This document shows, piece by piece, positions 54,001 to 63,000 of a stretch of 64,000 nucleotides of DNA. The translations under genes were made by a program, and so were the position numbers. The stretch is from positions 48,562,846-48,626,845 of the forward strand of contig JAYGXS010000003.1 of assembly GCA_036362985.1 (NCBI GenBank), in the 5' to 3' direction. This DNA is from Ligula intestinalis (lineage: Eukaryota; Platyhelminthes; Cestoda; Diphyllobothriidea; Diphyllobothriidae). Within the stretch, counting starts at the first letter, position 1. Each line of letters begins with the position of its first letter. A model generated the notes under the pieces. That model was not told the DNA's origin. It did no database searches and was given only the letters and a program-made list of their open reading frames with translations.

Positions 54001-57000
54001 GAACCGGGGCATTCTCAAACGTCTGGTGTTAGTCTTGCAAACTTTCTTCCGTACGCGGGTAGGCGACCATGTCAAGTATCGTGTTTTCAATTCGTCTCCT
54101 TTCAGGAAGTATGTCCTTGTATTGTAACCTCCCCACCTGCTCCATAGAGTACCTTTCGGACGGTTACTGTGCTATCTGCCCGCGGCACCAGAAGAGTCTG
54201 GCCGCTGTGTGCGCGGGAACACGCGAGTTTCGCCGCGTCGCGCGAGTGCACGCGTCCTTACGCGCACGTCGAGTGCTGCGACGCCGCAAAAAATCGTCTG
54301 ACCACCACCACGCGTTTACCCCCACGCCGCCGCTACTTCGGTGGCGGATGCGACCGCTCTGTGTTGTTGCACTCGGATTTGTATGTGCGAACGAGCATGG
54401 CGACGAGCACTGTGTTATTGGAGAGCACGAACTGAACTCTGGTACGTTTGAGTACATTGACAGAAGCTGCCAAAATGTCGAGTCTATGGGCTTTTTCGAG
54501 TCGGGAAGGGAATTTCAAACGCTTAAAATGTTTCCACGTCTTGCACTATTATAGTGCCCTTCTGGCGTGTTGTGCTGCAAATCTACCTAAAAGACCCAGG
54601 CTGTTTTATTACACCGCGTTTTTCCGCTTTAAAGGTCCTTCTGAATAGTCGTAACATTCATACCCACAATCCCCTGTAGTTTCTGCTCGAGGCGTGTAAT
54701 CGTCTTTGTTCAACCGTGGTTGGTTCTCCCCGTCCGTCTACTGCTAACCCATCGCTTATCTGGAGTGTTCTATTAGGCAGCATGGCGTCTGCTATCGCCT
54801 GCCTTGACCTATTAACCAGAGGTCTGATGTTAAACGCATTTTCTTTTTCTTGGGTGGTAGCAGTCAAGCCGGTGGGGTACGCATGTGCGCAGCTCCTTTC
54901 CCGAACCATCTTTCTGGCAGGTGCCAGGTGCAACCGCCTCCCTTTACCATGGCAGTGTATGACTGTACCTCCTCTGAACAAGCTTCGTGCAAAGTGTCTT
55001 TTTTAGACACACAAAAGCAGCCATGCTTCGAGACTGTTTACATGCGGCTGGATCCTGGAATGGGAACGGCCCCAAGTAATACAATTGGGCTTGCACTAAA
55101 GTACTCACTTACTTTGCCCTAATATAGTAAATCAATTGGCTGACAGGCGTGCAAAGGTCAGGTAAAGGACACACTCGTTCGTCCATGAAGCTCACATTCG
55201 AGCCGCAAGGTGGCTGAAGATATAGGCGAAAGAACATAATCGACAGAGAAAAGGGAAACTAGGATGACCATTTTTGGCTTATTAGCCGTTTTCAGCTCGT
55301 CATACACAACTCGAGTGTTGTCCCATAAATTGGTGCCCCGTTCGAGTTTCGAACCCCTGACCTTGATAGTTAGAAGACGAGCGCTATAACCACTGCGCCA
55401 CAGGCTTGCCTATCAGTCACTGCATATTCCCAATCAAAACCAACAAGACAGCAAGCCCGTGACCCAGCGGTTGGAGGTTTAGACTTCTAACTAACAAGGT
55501 GGCAGTTTCGCAACTCGAGTGGGGCACCAATTTCTGGGGCAACAGTGGAGTTGGGTATGACTAACTGACGACGGCTAATAAGCCAGAAATAAACATCCTA
55601 GTCTCCGTCGTTTTTGTCAGTAAATAAAGTATACGGTGCAAATACGATTACTCATTTTTAAAATATATTTAAAAACTTAATGCCTCCTGTCATAAAGGGC
55701 CACATCCTTAAAAAAGCTTACAACCGCCATCTCCGTGGTACAGACGGCCCTGCGCCATAGTTCCACGACTGCATACCTATGCGACTTGGCGCCATCATCA
55801 AACGCTCTCACTTTTTACGGCACCCGCCCCTTGGTGTTTTAGTCGTACTGTAGGTGTGGGCTACCTATGACCTGTGAACCTTTTCCTGTAATGTTGGCTG
55901 TGGATCTTTGGGTTCTCTGTTTCATGTTTTTCTCGTTCCTGTTTACCCCTTCTAGCTCTTCATTGTGTACCTTGGTGGAAGAATTGGATTCTACTCGGGT
56001 AACATAATGGCCCTACGCGACGATCTGCAGGCCCTCAAACCGACTGTGTTTTCGGCCGTCCCACGGCTCCTATATCGTATCTATGATGCTGCCAATGAAA
56101 AAGTCTCTAAGTCTAAGTTCAAACGTTACCTCCTCGATTTGGCGGTTCGGGAAAAACTTAAATATCTTGATAAGTGAGTTTTTGGCTGAAAAAGACAAGG
56201 ATTTGTTGGCCACCTACGTTTTTTTATGACAACTCGACTTTGCCTTCAAGAGTTTGCTTTAACTTCACTTCGTTATCCTTCGCTTGTGTTCCGTAAATGC
56301 GAGTAGTTGACTAAAAAATTATGGACTTCGAGTACAGGTTACTTCGGTGTCTGATGATGCTGATTACCTGAATTATATCCACCGTTGCCAATGCGTATGT
56401 CTACCAAGTTAAATTTGTTGCTCTAAATACTTACTAGTTTTCCTAACTGCATTTCGCTTGATATTCGCTTTTCCGGCTTTTATTGCTCTGAGTCAACGCC
56501 ATTTGCTAACGAGTTTGCAGTGCGAGGTGATTTTATTTCCGAAGTTGGACGCTGCGTCCAGTATGGATTGTAGGTAGGATTTAACGGCTAGTAAGCCATA
56601 AATGGCGATTCCAGTCTCCCTTGTCTTTACTGGCCATACTATCTGCTTGTACCAGCGTTTACTGACGCCAAGGAGGTCGGATATGGTTATTCGTTAGTCC
56701 CTGTCCTGGTCAACATTACTTCTTGATTCTTAATTGCCAGTCGCCATACAACCACTTGCTTGAGGAGTAGACTTTCGACTCAAAGGCAAAACAAACAGGC
56801 CGATATATTCCCTGCAAACACGATAGATGCATGGTACACACAGCTTGCATATAGCAGAATCAGGTAATGCCCTTGATCCACTTATGAAAAACTCGACGGC
56901 CTCTGTGAAGCCAAGACGGTAAGGGTGAGGCGGAAGTACAGCCACCGCCTTTAACCTGAGCTACGAGGCTCTGCATGTGGGTAAAGTTACCCGCCCAACC

Positions 57001-60000
57001 TAGTGTATCGTATAGAATGCCTCAGATGACTATCAGGCTCGATTTCATGAACGACCCGTAATTCAGTCTGGGTGAGACCGCCTCGCGACAGCCAGTCTAC
57101 CTTGTATTTGTCAGCTACATCAGACTTTTATTGATTGCTGTTGGGTTTGAGAGTTCCAGCACAAAAGCCCCCTTCTATTGTGTCCTACGACCCGCATATT
57201 TCGACGCACTTTATTCATTCGTTCAGGACTTTAAATACTGTTAGTCGAAGTCGACAGGAATTGAGCCGACGGTTTAGGCAGTTGAGCGTCTATCCCAGAA
57301 ATCACCTGAGGCCTAGTCAAAAGTTTAGGTCTTTATGATTTGGAGTTTGCGTGCGCCTGAATGACGGTGGCCTATAAGCCAGAAACAGTCAGTCCATTTA
57401 CTCTATTGTTCGTGCTAAATACGCATGGAGTATCAGTCTCCAGCTGCAATACATGGCCATGTTACGACACAGTCGGTGGGATAGATTGGGTTTGCTCTGA
57501 AAATTCTTCTTCCTATTTACAAGGTCGCTGGACTGGTTTGAGAAAACATGTCTGACGGATGTTTGCAGTTGTACTCCACTCGCGGTAAACTTTTTGATCT
57601 CGTGGTACGGCGACCTTCTGCACCACTTCAGGTTCCTGCAACATCTGTCCAAACACTATGCAATTTTGCAAGACAAGGGTTGTAGCCGTTTCGTCCAGAC
57701 GTGCAATTTATGCTTTATCATTAACTTCCTGATGGGCGTTAGTTATGTGTCGTAATTGCGAGCTAGCATTCATTCATCGCACCCTTCACGCCAGCCGTGC
57801 CTCAGTCATACACGAAAGTTCGAAGCCCTGACCCGGGATGGGCAGTCCATATAATTATGTCGTCCTGGCATTCTGGCGTCATCGTCCTACGAAACTTTCC
57901 TATGCTCGATGGCCATTCCTCACCCTCACCTCCCCCCCCCCCGGGAACCAGCTTCGACCGGCGGGCAAGACCACATGAGTGTTGATTGGGGTGTCTCCTC
58001 GATACTACTCTGTGGATCTTGGTTCGTTTCTGAGAGAGAGAGAGAGAGAATGCTTTACTTTGAAGGTTATATCCAAAATGTTCAGCAAAAACATGACTCC
58101 ATTCGCATAGAGCAAGGGATAAGGCAAGAATCATGGTTAAAGGTTTACACAGTATCCACGCCTATTTTTGAGGCAAGTCGGCTTTTTACTTCTCAATTTC
58201 CGTTTCTTTAAGTGCGAGGTAGCGTGCCAGGAATGGGAGTCCTGAGTGCTGATATGTCGATGTACGGCAAGACACATGACGGAAGCTTTGGCGCATAGTA
58301 CGGGAAGACTTCGCAGCCATTAGTTCAGAGTAGAGAGGGTGAGCCGCCTCACTAATAATGCGATCAGCAAATTGCTTGAGGGAGATCAGTCGTATTGACG
58401 GCAACTTTATATACGATTTGCCTCCGCGCTTTTCATAATCGCCAGTCGTCTTGGCAACGGAGAACGACTGGATTAATAAGGATTAAAAGATTAGCAATCT
58501 CTCAAGTCTGTCTGTCACTCGCCTCACACACGCCCCACTAGTGCATCCACGGCATGTAGGTAGTGAGGGTCCTTGACGTGTTCAACGAATTATCTAGGAA
58601 AAAAATGTTTCTAGACACATGAAGTGATATTTGTTTGCCCCTCTTTTTATTGAAACAGTTTGCCTTTCTCTTGTAGAGGTATTGGCCACGCTACGTGTCC
58701 GTACCCAGTTGAAATGCACCGATGTTTAAAAAAAGCCTTAGATTTATGCCACAATCGCTATCTTTGGAGCGTATCACAGTAGTTTTTTAACCCTATTTTG
58801 CCTTCCAACTCTTCTCCTTTTCCAGTGTACATTTAAAGTAAGTATGCCTTCCGCAGAGTGCGCAGCGCTTTACTTCAATCCGCCTTGCTTGATTTGTTTT
58901 TCTTCGCCACTTGCCTGAGTGCCTGAAACCACAAAAGTAACTCTTGTTTACCTTCCTCCCCTCCACCCGTTTGTAGACAGATCTACCGTCAAGACACGAT
59001 TTGGGACAAACTAATTTTTTCGAAAATTCGGCAGCAGTTTGGAGGACGTATTCGCCTTTGCCTTATCTCCAGTGCCCCAATCTCTCCGCCCGTTCTTCGA
59101 TTCATCCGTGCCCTCTTCTCCTGTCCGGTAGGTGTTGTATCAAAACTGCCCGCTTGTTTTGAAAACCTCACAGACGAAAGTCTAACGATGTTCACCGTCT
59201 ATCCTACAACAGGCTGGGCGCAGGGACGTTTACTTATGCCAGAATTTGCTAGGACTGACTATAGACTCGCGTAGCATTTGCTGCATTCTTTGCTCCCTCA
59301 CCTACCTGGGCCCGTTGCCATGACAGAGCGCAGAAGAATGGTGGCGCGCTGGCGGACACTACGAAACAGCCCGACTAGGCATGCCTTGTACGCTTGGTTC
59401 GCCCAAAGTAAACCACAATTTCGTACAAACAACAAAGTGGAGTGACTCGGGCGCCACCGAGTGGGGGGGGGGGGAAGTGCGGTACCTTAGGAAGCACATC
59501 AAGAAGGCACCATTGCAGCCTCACTCCTTCCTGAGAGGTGGACCGAGTTATCTCTTCAGCTGACAGCCTTCAGTGTCCAGTGATTTTAGCTTACAGTTGT
59601 AAACTCAGGTGTCTCCATTTTTTATAGTGAGTAGCATGGACTGAGTTCTGCCGACCTGACCATTTCCCACCCCTGCTCCCGTGCGCTATTCTACAGCCCC
59701 AGCCGATCTATCTATTAATTCTACACAGCCCGTAGACGCTTGCGCCGCGGGCTGCCCCCCAGCACAAAAAATTTGGATTAAAAAAACTGGGGTAGTTGGC
59801 TCGGGTCTCCCTTGTGCGAGGGTTTCTGCTGGGAATGCCTCCATTCCCACTATGAGTCCTTGCAAAAGAGGCGCCCGCGTGAACTGCCATGAGAGCGTGC
59901 ACCTGGACCGTGGTTATCGACCTCGTTAGATCTGATTGGTCCATGTCTCCGAAACCTTCTCATCACGTGGATTAATAAATATACGCAGCCTTTTTGTAAG

Positions 60001-63000
60001 AATGACCTGTGGCAATGGAGACACTCCCAACAGTTCCTTATTAAAAAGGAGTCATTGCGGAAAATTTCATATAGGCGTACTGGGAACCGGATTCGAGCTG
60101 ATACCTCCAAATGGGCGTTGGCGTCTGTAGCTGCCAATTGTGATGGTTACTTGAATTTCGTTCCTAATATTACGTGATGGGCCTATTTTATTTTTGGGCA
60201 AAACTCTTATACGCAGGGGATCGGTACAGGCAACATATACTTTCTCTAACTCAGTTGCTCCCCCCCCCCTCATCCCGTCGTTGCCCCTCTGAAAAACTAA
60301 TTTTGAGTACAGTTGCAAGCGCGCCAGACAGAGACAGCACTCTGAGACATGCAATTAATGGAATATTAGTTTGGACAAGGAGTGTACGCGAGAAGGCTTA
60401 AGGGTTTGTATGCAGAGCAAATTGCGCAGCACGCTAGACTGCGAGGCCTGAAGAATCCTGTCTAATTTGTTTAAGGGCCGAGTTCCGCAGTTAGAGAATT
60501 CTGCGCTTATTTTTGCTCGCCGCACTAATCTTCTTTACCAGTGGAAACGCGTCCTCTAGGATTTTTCGTTGGACCATAGTTTATTTATTTCATTACCATA
60601 CAACAGTACAGGCCTAAAAAGGATTTACCAAAATCAAAACTACGCACGTTAATTTATCTTTTAAGATTTTTACTCACACTTCGACATCGCCTATTAAATA
60701 AACCGATTTAATGACCACGACTAAGCGTACGTAGATCGATTTGCTTTGGCTTTTTCGAGCGCTTTCCAAGGCTTTACTCTTCAGCGCGTACATTGCCTCA
60801 ATCCTTGTTAAGTCTTTATTCCCACCTCCTCTTCCCTTACCATCTTCAGGACGACTTCCAGTCTTCCTGGACACAGTTGTCAACCTGACATACCGAACCA
60901 TTCTATGTTTGCAAAGCCATTGCAAAGCACTAGCGGTCGTGGTTTAAAAGTTCCCAAGTAACGGGACAAATCCATCCTATCCCGAAAGGCAAGTCGGGCA
61001 GCTACGATTCCTTACTGTGGCCTCTATGGTACCCTCGCCACATTTTGTAGGATGGTTCGTGTGGCGTTAGGGGTAACATGTGTTTGGTACACCTAGGACC
61101 CACCTTTGGCCCGAATCGCGACGGTCAAACACTCGTCATTATTTTTAGTATTAGTATTTGCTCGAGTATTCTTTGACTCACTATGAAGTCGTAACACGTA
61201 CTTTACACTTCCCAATAATAACAACAATTAGTATATTACCATACTATTAAATAAATAGTGAATAATAAACCATTTACAAATCTCGACAAAGGAGTCAGCC
61301 AAATATAACGGCCGACTCTAGAAACAGAACCAACGCGTGTAGGGTAACGTCACACGTCTGCAAGGCGAAGACAGAACTCGTGTTCACTGCGTCCGCCCAG
61401 GCCTTGAGAGAGAGAGAGAGAGAAAGCAGGGAACAGCTGCTTATATGTGACTGCGGAGCAAATTCAAGTAGTGTGCGATTGGCGCGCTGCATTGCCCGAA
61501 GGGGTGTCGTGTTCAGTGGCCTTTGCCGCGTCGGCCGAGGGGTGATGTACTAAAGAGGTCCCTGGGCAGCCGCTACTGTTTTTGACACACATGTGCGCCT
61601 GAGTGGAGGTCGGTCAAAGGTCTTTAGGTCAGCGAATCGCATGATTTTCAAGCAGCGGGCATTTAACAAGGGTCGCCGGACAGCATTGTTGGGGGGAGGA
61701 GGGGGGAACAATCGCATGCAGGTCAGCCGAGAATTCACAGGAGATGAACGTGGAGAATTCCAGCATTGTTCAAGCGAAGATAATATTATCATTATTTATG
61801 TATGTTCAGTACCTTACGGTGATGCAAATACACTCACAGGCACCGATTTACCCTCTGATTTGTGACTTTTTTGCCCGTTTTTTCAGGTACTGGAGGGCTA
61901 CGGGTGCACGGAAACCTGTGGGCCACTTTCCATATCCGTGGCCGGTGACCTAAAGGGTGGGCATGTCGGTGCTCCGTTGCCGTCAGTGGAGATAAAGCTT
62001 GCCGACGTTCCGGAAATGAACCTTGTTGCATCCCGGGACAAAAAAGGCGAGGTGCGTCCAACGCCTGTCTCTCAGTGCATTTTGTAAACATCAGCTCTTT
62101 GGGGTCTAAACGTACCGCAGTTGATAACAGCCAATCAGTTTACAGAAAAAGACCTGGACTAGTAAGGCTACAGAACGCATTTTAAGCATCAGCTACTAAC
62201 ACGGACTAATGGCAGTTTCTAATTTATTGGCTGTGAGTCTTTTTCCCTGACAGACGAGCCCTCACCTGAGGACTTTAGACCATAGTACCATATTCCCTCT
62301 TGCAGCTTCTTGGCTTTCAAGGACGCATATTTTTCATTTAATCAAATTTTAAGGAAACGTAAATTATCGTATTTGAATGTTTATAGGCCTATGGCAATTC
62401 GTGTCGATGCTCATAACATCTATCTGTGTTGTGAGAAGTTTGTTTCTACATAGTTTACCTGATTATCGCGCTGAATATTTCACCACTCCATTGTTTCAGA
62501 TCTGTGTACGTGGGCGTTCTTGTATTACTGCGTACTTCAAAGCTCCAGAGAAAACGGCGGACCTCATCGACAAGGACGGCTGGCTTCACACAGGAGATAT
62601 CGGAATTTGGACAGTCAGTTTCTCTCTCCTGCTTTTTTATGCGTCCACGTGTGCAAATTACCCTATTTCATGTTTCTTGACAACAAAATTACCTTTCATT
62701 TTGTTTTACTTTTCCTCCCTCCTCCCCCACCCCCATCCAACTTAACTAGACCGGCAGCCTCAAAATTGTCGACAGATGCAAACACATCTTCAAACTCTCC
62801 CAAGGCGAATATGTGGCCCCAGAGAAGGTAGAAATGGTCTACCGAGAAAGCCGCTATGTGGCCCAGGTCTTTGTCGACGGTGACACAATGAACTCCTATC
62901 CCGTAGCCATTGTTGTGCCAGAGCAGGAACTCCTTGAGGAGGCTCTAATAACGGCCGCCAAGGCGAACGCCTCGCCGAAGAAAGTAGCCAATGTTACAAA

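Noticed and set aside
54069..54554. 161-codon plus-strand open frame and overlapping minus frame, Arg/Cys-rich
   Set aside because: GC-rich sequence keeps several frames open at once; no domain seen.
55341..55408. Functional tRNA gene on the minus strand
   Set aside because: A and B boxes are good, but acceptor pairing is poor and a SINE tail shared with other copies follows directly.
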